From positions 29,802 through 93,801 of IMG/VR virus record IMGVR_UViG_3300045996_002640: 64,000 nucleotides of DNA. One strand, given 5' to 3'. The notes under the pieces were generated by a model, which saw only the letters and a list, made by a program, of their open reading frames with translations, did no database searches and was not told where the DNA came from. A program made the position numbers and the translations under genes. How positions within the stretch are numbered: the stretch's first letter is position 1; every line of letters begins with the position of its first letter. Shown in pieces: positions 56,074-63,974 of this stretch. This DNA comes from a virus.

Positions 56074-57288
56074 TTATCGGGTCGCAACCTGAGGCTTCGG
56101 GCTCGCCGCCTTGATCAGCCCTTCCATCCGGTTCTTCTCGCGCTTGAACTCATCGATCAGCGGCTTGATCGTCTTCAGCCAGTTGGCCTCCCGGATCGCG
56201 TTCGCCTTGATAAATTCGTTGATCCGGAACGCCGCCTCGGTCGCCTGCTTGGCGAAGTTCGGGGCCTGGCTCGGGTCGGTCGCGTTCTTGCACTGGCGAA
56301 TCGCCGCGTTCAGCAAGTCGACGACGTGCTTGACGTTGTCCTGATCGACCCTCTGGGCGATCTTGTCGACCGCGGTGTACTGCGCCTCGGTTGCATCCCA
56401 GGCGCAGAACTTGATCACCTCGAAGTCGTCGACCTTGACCTTGTCGCGCCCGGCGAGCCAGGCGTTCGCCCTGAGGACCGCGAGCATGTTCACCAGGCGA
56501 CGGTCACTCACGTCGAGTTGAACCTGCAGCATCTGATCGGTGATGTGGAGGAGCTCTGAAAAGATCAGGTCCGGGATCGGAAGCTGGCTCGACTCCTCGA
56601 CGACCGCGTCGAGCTCGGTGAGCGAGACCGTGTGCCGAGGCGCGTAGCGAGGGGCCGTCGCGGCTTGCTGGAGCATCCGTAGCCGGTCCTTATTCGGCGC
56701 TTTCTTCTTCGCCACCTGAGGTTGGTTCGCCACCTGAGGATCTGGACCGGCTTCCAGCTTCTTGATCGGAACCCGGATCATGAGGCGGTCCCAGAACGCC
56801 GCCGCGTGCTCGGTCTTGGCGCGCACCTCGGGCCAATTGGTCGCCGCGCCGCAGCATCGCAGCGGGATCGGCTGGCCGTCGTACTCGCGCTCGTTCATCG
56901 CGGTGAGCATCGAGTTGATAGTCCCGGTGTTCGCCTTCAAGACCTCGTCCAGGATCGCGAGCTCGCAATCAGCAAGCCGGCCCGTCGTCGCTCGCTTCCA
57001 GCGGTTCTCCTTGAGCTCGCCGAGATCGACCGGGCCGAAGATCTTGTCCTCGGTGGCGAAGGCGCCGCAAAGCACCGAGAACGTCCGCGCGCCGGTGACG
57101 TGCGAGAAAGCCGCCTTCATGATCTGGGTCTTCGCCGTGCCGGGCGGCCCGACCAGGATGAAGTTCTGACCGGTGATCAGCGCGAGCAAGATCGCCCGCA
57201 CCGCTTCCTGGCGTTCCACGAACGCGCCGTTCAGCTGCGTTTCAATTTCGGCCAAGCGAACCCGTACTTTTTTGGTGTCGATACTCAC
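56074..57288 (-). CDS. MoxR/RavA-type AAA+ ATPase
   Basis: 404 aa. Walker A VGPPGTAKT near residue 45, Walker B CELAILDEVLKANTG, then the AMNEREYDG loop and a MoxR-type lid. The gene is coupled to a VWA-domain gene and a DUF6744-like gene. Such pairs act as ATP-driven chaperones; the phage target is unknown. Confidence 0.85.
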   Translation of the reverse strand: MSIDTKKVRVRLAEIETQLNGAFVERQEAVRAILLALITGQNFILVGPPGTAKTQIMKAAFSHVTGARTFSVLCGAFATEDKIFGPVDLGELKENRWKRATTGRLADCELAILDEVLKANTGTINSMLTAMNEREYDGQPIPLRCCGAATNWPEVRAKTEHAAAFWDRLMIRVPIKKLEAGPDPQVANQPQVAKKKAPNKDRLRMLQQAATAPRYAPRHTVSLTELDAVVEESSQLPIPDLIFSELLHITDQMLQVQLDVSDRRLVNMLAVLRANAWLAGRDKVKVDDFEVIKFCAWDATEAQYTAVDKIAQRVDQDNVKHVVDLLNAAIRQCKNATDPSQAPNFAKQATEAAFRINEFIKANAIREANWLKTIKPLIDEFKREKNRMEGLIKAASPKPQVATR

Positions 57289-58268
57289 TGCATCCTCCCG
57301 AGCTTCTCGAATTCGTCCGCGCTCGCGCGGCTCTGTTCCTCGATCATCGTGTTGAACTGGGTCATCGCCCGTTCGATGGTGCTTCCGAAAGAGACCGCCT
57401 TCTCGGCGAGCGCGAGGCGGTAAGCCTCGACCCGAATCATGAGCTCTTGGCAGTGCTCGATCCGGGTGATGATCCCCTTGCGCTGGAGCTTGCCGTCCTT
57501 GGCGAGCTCGATCCCTTCGAGGATCTCGTCGAGCTCGGCCTTCACCGCCTCAGCCGCTGCGCCGCCGATATTGCGCGCGGTGCGCCCTGAGTCATCGCCG
57601 AAGAGCGGCTGGATCGTCGCGAAGAACTCACCGAGCTTCTCGATCGAATCGAAGAGCTCCCGGATCGTTTCGGCCTTGGTCGCCGGGACCCAGTAGACGC
57701 CGCCTCGGCTCCGGAAGGGCGCCCAAAAACTCTCGTTGCCCGCCGCGACCAGGGCGTGGCTCAGCTCCTGGTTCTCGACGTGGTCGATGAGCTCATTCGC
57801 GCGCTTCGCGATGTCCTCGGCGACCCTGAGGCATTCCGGCAGCCCCGGCTTACCCTCGGGGGGAAGCGCGATTGCCGTGTCGGTTGCCGACTGGATTCGA
57901 ACCCGCGCGCCGCACACCAGGTCGTCGCCGCCCTCGCCCGGCTTGCCTTGGCGCTCGTACACCCCGATTGCGACCGGCGTGTCGCGGTTCGGACGTTCGA
58001 GCGGCCGTGCGACGATCCGCTCGCCGAACTTGATCCCGTTGACCGAGGCCGTCTGCAGCGCTCGCCCCGGCGAGCTCAGGTCCCAGGCCAGGCAGCTCTC
58101 GAAGCCGAGCCGGCGAAAGAGGTCGTGCACCGCCTTGCGAGGCGCCTTGAAAGCGCCGAAGCGCCAGGTCACCAGGTCGCCGAGGTAACCCCCGGTCGCC
58201 GCCGGCACCGGGCTGCGGCGCTGGCCAGTCTTGTGCAGGCCTCGCGCCTGCTGCGTTCCCGCGTTCAT
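57285..58268 (-). CDS. DUF6744-like protein
   Basis: 327 aa, start from the ATGA overlap. Segments VTWRFGAFKAPRKAVHDLF, then CLRVAEDIAKRANELIDHVE, then GVYWVPATKAETIRELFDSI suit a phage family (DUF6744-like) that commonly neighbours MoxR and VWA genes. It may be the substrate adaptor of the pair. Confidence 0.6.
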   Translation of the reverse strand: MNAGTQQARGLHKTGQRRSPVPAATGGYLGDLVTWRFGAFKAPRKAVHDLFRRLGFESCLAWDLSSPGRALQTASVNGIKFGERIVARPLERPNRDTPVAIGVYERQGKPGEGGDDLVCGARVRIQSATDTAIALPPEGKPGLPECLRVAEDIAKRANELIDHVENQELSHALVAAGNESFWAPFRSRGGVYWVPATKAETIRELFDSIEKLGEFFATIQPLFGDDSGRTARNIGGAAAEAVKAELDEILEGIELAKDGKLQRKGIITRIEHCQELMIRVEAYRLALAEKAVSFGSTIERAMTQFNTMIEEQSRASADEFEKLGRMQ

Positions 58269-58489
58269 GAAACCTCCAGAGTCGAGCGCCGCACTTCGTG
58301 CACGCCGCCGACCGTTCGAATGAAAACCCGTCCGCTGCTCGTGCCGTGCGGGAACACCGAAATCACCGTTCCCAGGCGCGCCGCGCTGAGCTCGCGCTTC
58401 GCTTCCTCGATCGCGACGTCCTCCGTCGCCTTCCTGGCGAGCCGCCTTGGCTCGTCCAGCCCGATCACAATATCGAAGCTCCCGATCAC
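58265..58489 (-). CDS. Small unknown protein
   Basis: 74 aa, beta-alpha-beta (FDIVIGLDEPRRLARKATED, then GTVISVFPHGTSSGRVFIRT). ATGA overlaps with both neighbours. No family recognised. Confidence 0.52.
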   Translation of the reverse strand: MIGSFDIVIGLDEPRRLARKATEDVAIEEAKRELSAARLGTVISVFPHGTSSGRVFIRTVGGVHEVRRSTLEVS

Positions 58490-58773
58490 TTGGAAGCCTC
58501 GTCGATCGGAACTTCGCGTCTCGAAATCCTACCCGTCGTCTTCGGGCGGGTATCGAGCCCGACCGTCTTCGCGAGCTCGTAAGCATCGAGGCCGTGCTGC
58601 ACACCGAGCCTCAAGATCTCTTCGGAACAATCGTCCAACCCGAGGAGCTCGGCGGGAACCTCCTGCATCGGGTCTGCGGCCAGCGCCTCGAGCAGCGCAA
58701 GGACCGCTTCCGCCACTTCCCGCCCTCGCTTCTCGGCGATTCGGGCAACCAACCCCTGATCGATCTCAGCCAA
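58486..58773 (-). CDS. Small acidic helical protein
   Basis: 95 aa from a TTG start with GGAGC upstream (another TTG lies 36 bases further on). Helical and acidic (EVAEAVLALLEALAADPMQE). It lies directly downstream of the inverted repeat at 58848-58866. Function unknown. Confidence 0.5.
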   Translation of the reverse strand: MAEIDQGLVARIAEKRGREVAEAVLALLEALAADPMQEVPAELLGLDDCSEEILRLGVQHGLDAYELAKTVGLDTRPKTTGRISRREVPIDEASK

Positions 58774-58847
58774 GCACCAGCTCCTGCCTTGAGCGATTCC
58801 GCGCAACACCGACCGCCGGTGCCCCGTTTCGCCGCAGGCAGGAGCAT

Positions 58848-58866
58848 TAGTGCCTCAGTGGCACTA
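58848..58866. promoter_or_regulatory. TAGTGCC/GGCACTA inverted repeat
   Basis: 7-bp perfect arms with a 5-nt loop in an 80-120-bp non-coding gap between small genes. The arms share the TTAGTGCC sequence with the operator-like repeat at 29817-29851 and the half-site at 18323. A common regulator is possible. Confidence 0.45.
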
Positions 58867-58891
58867 GGAATTCAACCCAATTCTGCTCTTT

Positions 58892-59164
58892 TTACGCAGC
58901 CGGCTCTGCCGCAGGACTCGGCCCGTTCATATTCCGACGAGCCAGCAGATCGGGCTTGATCAGTTTCGCGTTTTCGAGGGTCCGGACGTACCGGAATAGG
59001 CTCCGGCGGGTCACCCCGAGCGCTGTCATGAGCTCGGTCACCTTGGTCGTCCCAGGCTTACCCGCGGCGTCCTTGAGGAGCTTCGCGGCTTGCCGGTGAT
59101 CACCCTGCATCATCGCGATCTGAAACGCGCCGAGCTTCGTTGGTTTCTTGGTCGTCTTGGCCAT
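58892..59164 (-). CDS. Small HTH protein
   Basis: 90 aa. Start MAKTTKKP with GGGAGCG upstream. Residues KVTELMTALGVTRRSLFRYV followed by RTLENAKLIKP form a helix-turn-helix. Likely a transcriptional regulator of the phage. Its start lies inside the upstream gene. Confidence 0.6.
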   Translation of the reverse strand: MAKTTKKPTKLGAFQIAMMQGDHRQAAKLLKDAAGKPGTTKVTELMTALGVTRRSLFRYVRTLENAKLIKPDLLARRNMNGPSPAAEPAA

Positions 59165-59390
59165 CGTCGTCGCTCCCATAATGCCGCAGCCGCTGAGCCT
59201 GCAGGCGGATCTCGTTCACCATCTTCCAGTCGTCAAGCAAGTACACCAAGCGGTAAAGCTGCCGCCGCTCGATTCCAAGCAAGCGCGCCGCCGCGTCCAT
59301 CGTGTGCCCGACACGCATCGCCCACCGAAGATGCTCCTTCGCGCGCTCGGGGGCGGTCTGAACCAACGCGCCGAACCAGGAGTAGTTCAC
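59100..59390 (-). CDS. Small Fis-type HTH protein
   Basis: 96 aa from a GTG that overlaps the primase stop (GTGA). TMDAAARLLGIERRQLYRLV is an HTH_8/Fis-type DNA-binding helix pair. The last 20 codons overlap the next gene's start. Probably regulatory or replication-linked. Confidence 0.55.
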   Translation of the reverse strand: MNYSWFGALVQTAPERAKEHLRWAMRVGHTMDAAARLLGIERRQLYRLVYLLDDWKMVNEIRLQAQRLRHYGSDDDGQDDQETNEARRVSDRDDAG

Positions 59391-60328
59391 CAAAGCCTCG
59401 CGTAGAGCTCGTCCAACGGAATCGAGTCTGCGTCCTCGCCGGACGGGAGCTCGACCACTCGCAGCGACTTCCAGCGCTTGAGCGACGCCACGATCTGCTG
59501 TGCTGCTGAATCGCCCGCCGAGCCCGAGTCCTTCACGTACACGAATTCGTCGAAACGCTGGAGCTCGAGCAAGTGCTCCGGCGCGACCTGGCTCCCGCAA
59601 AGCGCGCCGATGAATTGGGCGCCCGCACGCTCGCACGCGAGGACCTTAAGCACGCCCTCGGCGAGCACCACCGTGCCGCCTTCCTCCGGCCAGTACTGCG
59701 CTCCGAAGATCGCCCACTCGACCGGGTTCTCTTCGCGCTTCGGCGTGAGGTACTTGGGCTCGCGACCGAGAAAAGAGCGCGCCTGGTAACTCTGGAGCGC
59801 GCCATCGCGCGCGTAGACCGGGAACACGAGGCGCCCGGTGAGCCGCCCGTACGCGCCGTAGGAAACGCTCCAGCGCTCGATCTGCTCGGGGGTCAAGCCT
59901 CGACCAAGCGCGTAGTCGCGAGCGCGCGGGAGCCACTCGTCAAACGGCTTCTCGATGAGCCCGCCCGGCAGCTTGAACGAGTGCTGAGCGCCGGTACCGA
60001 TCCAGGGCCGCTCCACCACCTCGGTCTCAGTCGCCACGAAGTCGTCGAGCAGCAGCCCGCTCGCGCGCATCCACTCAAACGCGTCGTCCAGCGTGCAACC
60101 GAAGACCGCCATCACCAGATCGCCAGGGAGACCGCCTCGATGACACGAGAAGCAATGGTGCCTGCCATGCCGATCGTTCGCCGGCTCGTTCCGGATCGAC
60201 CACGAGGCCTTGCGGTCGTCGTGGTCGGGGTACGGGCATTGCGCCCAAATCTCGTTGCGGCGACCTTTCTTCTCCCGGTCGGCAGCGATCCCGAGCGCCG
60301 CGAGCAGGCGCGGAACGTCCGCCTTCAC
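59387..60328 (-). CDS. DNA primase, CHC2-zinc type
   Basis: 313 aa, GTG start in a GTGA overlap. The N-terminal zinc pattern CPYPDHDDRKASW, then HHCFSCHRGGLPGDLV, is that of DnaG-type primases; a Toprim-like segment (TVVLAEGVLKVLACERAGAQ, then EFVYVKDSGSAGDSAAQQ) follows. It makes RNA primers beside the DnaB-like helicase. Shorter than bacterial DnaG because the helicase-binding domain is missing. Confidence 0.83.
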   Translation of the reverse strand: MKADVPRLLAALGIAADREKKGRRNEIWAQCPYPDHDDRKASWSIRNEPANDRHGRHHCFSCHRGGLPGDLVMAVFGCTLDDAFEWMRASGLLLDDFVATETEVVERPWIGTGAQHSFKLPGGLIEKPFDEWLPRARDYALGRGLTPEQIERWSVSYGAYGRLTGRLVFPVYARDGALQSYQARSFLGREPKYLTPKREENPVEWAIFGAQYWPEEGGTVVLAEGVLKVLACERAGAQFIGALCGSQVAPEHLLELQRFDEFVYVKDSGSAGDSAAQQIVASLKRWKSLRVVELPSGEDADSIPLDELYARLW

Positions 60329-60510
60329 AGCTTGATCCCGTAGCGAGCGAAGAACGCGCGGTCGGCTTCGACCCGATCTCGAAACGCCCTCGAGCGGCGG
60401 TTCAGCTGCCGCTCCTGACGCAGCTGCTGCTTCATGCGCGTGCGCGCCGCTTTCTTGGTCTCGGGCGTAAGGCTCTCGGCGTAGCTCAGGACGGAGTCGA
60501 AGCTCGGCAT
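60325..60510 (-). CDS. Small basic helical protein
   Basis: 61 aa, basic helix (KKAARTRMKQQLRQERQLNR). It sits between the methylase and primase genes with overlaps on the primase side. No family recognised. Confidence 0.5.
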   Translation of the reverse strand: MPSFDSVLSYAESLTPETKKAARTRMKQQLRQERQLNRRSRAFRDRVEADRAFFARYGIKL

Positions 60511-61509
60511 CTAAAATAGATTGCCCTGCCGACCAGTCACGTCGTGGCAATGCGGCGAGAACCAGATCTTCTCCTTGGCCCGGTTCTCGTTCTTGCCGTA
60601 CCCGCGGTTCGCCTGCCACGAGTATTCCTGCCACGATTTGGGCATCTCGTGCTCGCCCTCGAAGCCGCAAAGCGCGATCCGGAGGTCGGGGTCGTCGCCG
60701 TTCTCGAGGGCCCAGGTTCGGACCGCAACCGAGATCCCGCGTTGATCCACGCCATAGAGGTCGGCATCCCTCAGGTCGAGGTCGTAGGGCGGGTCCAAGA
60801 ACACCGCGCATGGCCGGCGGCCCCCGACGAACTTGCCCTGCCCGAGCGCCGCCGGCGTGACGACGCGCTTCCAGTCGCCGGCGACCAGCCGGACGTGCCT
60901 CAGCCGCTGCTGCAGCGCCGCGAACCATTCGAGCGCCGGCGGCGCCGTCGCGCCTTCGAGGCCTCGGCTCGGTCCACCGATCTGAGGTTTCTGCTGCTTG
61001 GTCCCGTGCACGCCCCGGTCGTTGCCGATGGACGGCAGCCGGTTCACGCCCTTGCTCAACCCAGCAATGTGCGGCTTCTTGTGGCGCGCGCTTGCCTCGC
61101 TGCACCAGCCTGATCCGATCCACTGGTTGATGCCCCACACCCACCACCCGGCGACCTGGGCATCGAAGAAGTCTGGGTCGGTGAAGAGCCGCGAGCGGAG
61201 CTCAGGGAGCCGCTTCATGAGCCAGATGTGGCGAGCGCTCAGGTCTGGCTCCGAGACCGGCCAGTCGCACCAGCGCGCCGTCTCCTCCGGCGCCGCCCGC
61301 ACCGCGCGCCAGAAGTTCGAGACGAAGCAATCGCGGTCGTTGATGGTCTCGATCTTCCCAGCGCCGCCCGGCCGCTTGAGCAGCACCGCGAGCGAGCCCG
61401 CGAACGGTTCGACGTAATTCGGGACGTCGCCGAACGCACGCCAAACGACGTCGGCCACCTTCGTCTTGCCACCGAACCAGGGAAAGGGCGCCCTCAAGAG
61501 CTCGCTCAC
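60511..61509 (-). CDS. Dam-type DNA adenine methylase
   Basis: 332 aa. APFPWFGGKTKVADVVWRA, YVEPFAGSLAVLLKRPG and VFLDPPYDLDLRDADLYG are the Dam/D12 motifs. A ~70-residue insert has HIAGLSKGVNRLPSIG and QIGGPSRGLEG, a shorter form of the insert in the 41.5-kb methylase. The two enzymes are clear relatives but differ in length. Confidence 0.82.
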   Translation of the reverse strand: MSELLRAPFPWFGGKTKVADVVWRAFGDVPNYVEPFAGSLAVLLKRPGGAGKIETINDRDCFVSNFWRAVRAAPEETARWCDWPVSEPDLSARHIWLMKRLPELRSRLFTDPDFFDAQVAGWWVWGINQWIGSGWCSEASARHKKPHIAGLSKGVNRLPSIGNDRGVHGTKQQKPQIGGPSRGLEGATAPPALEWFAALQQRLRHVRLVAGDWKRVVTPAALGQGKFVGGRRPCAVFLDPPYDLDLRDADLYGVDQRGISVAVRTWALENGDDPDLRIALCGFEGEHEMPKSWQEYSWQANRGYGKNENRAKEKIWFSPHCHDVTGRQGNLF

Positions 61510-63083
61510 CGAGCTCCTCGCGCGCGCTTGGCCTTGAACTTGTCCTTCGGGTCCTCCATGTCCGCGAAGACGTCTCCCTGGCCCGTGTCGCCACCCGGCG
61601 GGTCGTAAGCGATCTTCCGACCGTTCTCGATCGAGCCGTGCTCGCCCGACCAGTCAAACTCGACCGCGAGCGGCCACTCACCATACCGCTGCTTGAGCAC
61701 GTCGACCTCGAGCACCTCGGCGTCGAGTCGCTTCCAAAGCCCCGGTCGGTGGATACCAAACATCGTGTCGACGACCTCGAACCAGGCGCTCGAACCCTTG
61801 ATGCCTTCGCGCGTCGGTCGCTTGTCGGCTCGAGCCTCGAGGTCCTTCGCGCGCTGCTGGTGCACCAACACGCCGTGCACGTTCGTCTCGAGCATGATCG
61901 CCTGCACGCGGTAGAGCGCTTGCTCCTCGTCGTCCGGGTCGGTCTCGCGCAGGCACCGTTTGAAGAGATCGAAGATCGCCATGTCGCAGCCGGCGTCGGC
62001 CACGTACCGGTGAACGATGTCCAGGTTTTCTTCGTTCGTGATCCGCTTCTTGGCGCCGTGCGCGCGCCCGAACGGCAGGTCCATGAACTTCACGTAGCCG
62101 GCGATCACGTCCATCTGCTCTTCGAGCAGCTCCTCCTCGCGAGGCGTGAGCTTCCCTTCGAGCAGCGCCGTTCGCGAGAGGCCGAGTCGGAACGCCGCGA
62201 GGAGCTCAAGTGCCGTCTCGCTCTTGATCTCCCAGGCGCCGTAGAGCACTCGGTTGCCGAGCTCAACCTGCCCGAGCGCGACCCTCAGGCTGAACACCGA
62301 CTTGCCCGAGCCAGGGACCCCGGTTACGAGCGAGAGCTGCCCCGGCGCTGCGCCCGGCGTGAGGATCGGGCGACCCGTCAAGCTGTCGACGTCGAGCCCC
62401 TCGATCCCGTAATTGAACCGCGCGCGCCCGTTCTTCCGCGCCTTCACCTCGGCGATCTGCGTCCGCACGAGCTCGTTCGGGTCCCTGAGGTACCGAAGCT
62501 CGCCGCCGGCCGCTTCGAACGCGAGCTGGATCGAGCGAGCCGCCGCGCGCACCGAATCCGGCGGAGTGGTCGGGTCCTGGAGCAACTTCAGGATTGCGGC
62601 GATCGGCCCGTTGACTGCCTCGATCCTCGCCTTGTCCCACGCGAGCGCGTCCAAATGGTGACCGAGGTTCGGCGGGAGCTGCTTGTAGCTCGCCAGCAGC
62701 TTGTCGACGTACCCACCGTCAGCCTTGCCGCCGGTCACCTGGTGCAGCGCCGCCGCTGAGTACTCGAGGTTCTTTCGGTCGAGCTCGATGTAGCCGCGCC
62801 AGATCTCGGCGTGCTTGTCGCCCAGGAACATCTCCGGCCGCGTCGCCCGGACGAGCTTCGCACGGGTATCCCGATCGCTCGCCGCTACGATGAGGACCTG
62901 TTCGTTCACCAGGTCGTGCGGGATCACCAACTTGTCGGGCTTGGGCGGCCCGCCTGGGCCTTTCCGTTGGGCGCCCGACGGAGCGCTCGGCGGATCAGCA
63001 GGGCGTTCGACAACGCGGGGGACTGGCCTTGGCGCAGCCGGCTTCGAGAGCGCCGTTGCGGTCGAGACTTTCACTCTCGGCAT
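61506..63083 (-). CDS. DnaB-like replicative helicase
   Basis: 525 aa. After a Pro-rich start, an N-terminal DnaB-type domain (PHDLVNEQVLIVAASDRDTR, then AEIWRGYIELDRKN) leads to the RecA core: Walker A VTGVPGSGKSVFSL, Walker B DMAIFDLFKR, and HQQRAKDLEARADKRPTREG. It unwinds DNA at the fork and overlaps the methylase gene. A loader protein is not evident. Confidence 0.85.
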   Translation of the reverse strand: MPRVKVSTATALSKPAAPRPVPRVVERPADPPSAPSGAQRKGPGGPPKPDKLVIPHDLVNEQVLIVAASDRDTRAKLVRATRPEMFLGDKHAEIWRGYIELDRKNLEYSAAALHQVTGGKADGGYVDKLLASYKQLPPNLGHHLDALAWDKARIEAVNGPIAAILKLLQDPTTPPDSVRAAARSIQLAFEAAGGELRYLRDPNELVRTQIAEVKARKNGRARFNYGIEGLDVDSLTGRPILTPGAAPGQLSLVTGVPGSGKSVFSLRVALGQVELGNRVLYGAWEIKSETALELLAAFRLGLSRTALLEGKLTPREEELLEEQMDVIAGYVKFMDLPFGRAHGAKKRITNEENLDIVHRYVADAGCDMAIFDLFKRCLRETDPDDEEQALYRVQAIMLETNVHGVLVHQQRAKDLEARADKRPTREGIKGSSAWFEVVDTMFGIHRPGLWKRLDAEVLEVDVLKQRYGEWPLAVEFDWSGEHGSIENGRKIAYDPPGGDTGQGDVFADMEDPKDKFKAKRARGAR

Positions 63084-63097
63084 GGGAGCGGGGGACC

Positions 63098-63616
63098 CTA
63101 CCTCGAGGCGCGCGTCTTCTGCGCGACCATGTAGTCGGTGTACATCGTTCGGGACGAGAACACGAGGCGCCAGCCCGGTCGGAAGTCACTCGGCGGCCGG
63201 CCGTTGTCCTTCGCCTTGGTGCGCTTGAACAACTCGCGCTTGAAGATCCAGTAGATGAAGCTCGCCATGTCGACCGGGTTCTCTCGGAACTCCTCCCGGA
63301 GCATCCGACGCGCCGCGCTCTCGGCGCCCTGCATGTTCTTGCGAGCGATCGGCGTCGAATCGGTGATCTCGCCGGGCGGGACGCCGTACAGCTTCTCGTG
63401 CATGATCGCGTAGTACATGACGAGGTGCCGAGCCGTCGCCTCGCTGAAATCACCAGCGATCATCGCCTCGGTCTGCTCACGCACCTTGTTCGAGCTCGCA
63501 CGCCGCGGCTTGCGCGTCGAGAGCTTCGAGACCAGCGCGTCCGTCGCCGCCTCCTGCTGCCGCCGGATCTCGTCCTGGCGAGCACGGTTCATCTGAGCGA
63601 CCGAGTAGCGCGGCAT
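63098..63616 (-). CDS. Unknown helical protein near helicase
   Basis: 172 aa. Helical, with FSEATARHLVMYYAIMHEKL and PVDMASFIYWIFKRELFKRT, aromatic in the second half. Found beside the helicase gene, so a replication accessory is possible. No family recognised. Confidence 0.52.
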   Translation of the reverse strand: MPRYSVAQMNRARQDEIRRQQEAATDALVSKLSTRKPRRASSNKVREQTEAMIAGDFSEATARHLVMYYAIMHEKLYGVPPGEITDSTPIARKNMQGAESAARRMLREEFRENPVDMASFIYWIFKRELFKRTKAKDNGRPPSDFRPGWRLVFSSRTMYTDYMVAQKTRASR

Positions 63617-63952
63617 CTACTTGGTCCGAACTTTCTGGGCCGCGCGCTGCACGCGCCCCATGAAGCCCTGTAGCTTGAGCTCGAACTGCGTCTCCACCAT
63701 CCGCTCGAGCCACGCCCAGCCGCGCGCATAGCACTCGTCCGGCGTTTCGTTCGGGGCGACGTCCATCACGATCTCGAGGTCGCCCACGTGAAAGCCGTTG
63801 TACTGGATCGGCTGAATGTGCTCGGAGCCCCATTTGATCGTGATGCGCCGAATACCCGAGGCGTTCACCTCGAGCGGGGCCTCGAGCGGATCGACGATGT
63901 CCGGGATCGGTTCAGGTTGCGGTGAAGTAGGACCAACTCGCGTTCGTGCCAT
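63617..63952 (-). CDS. Small unknown protein
   Basis: 111 aa. Beta-rich first half (RRITIKWGSEHIQPIQYNGF), helical end. It abuts the next gene by one base. Together with 63098-63616 it may form a small replication-linked pair. Confidence 0.52.
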   Translation of the reverse strand: MARTRVGPTSPQPEPIPDIVDPLEAPLEVNASGIRRITIKWGSEHIQPIQYNGFHVGDLEIVMDVAPNETPDECYARGWAWLERMVETQFELKLQGFMGRVQRAAQKVRTK

Positions 63953-63974
63953 GCCCTCGCATCATGCCCACCGA

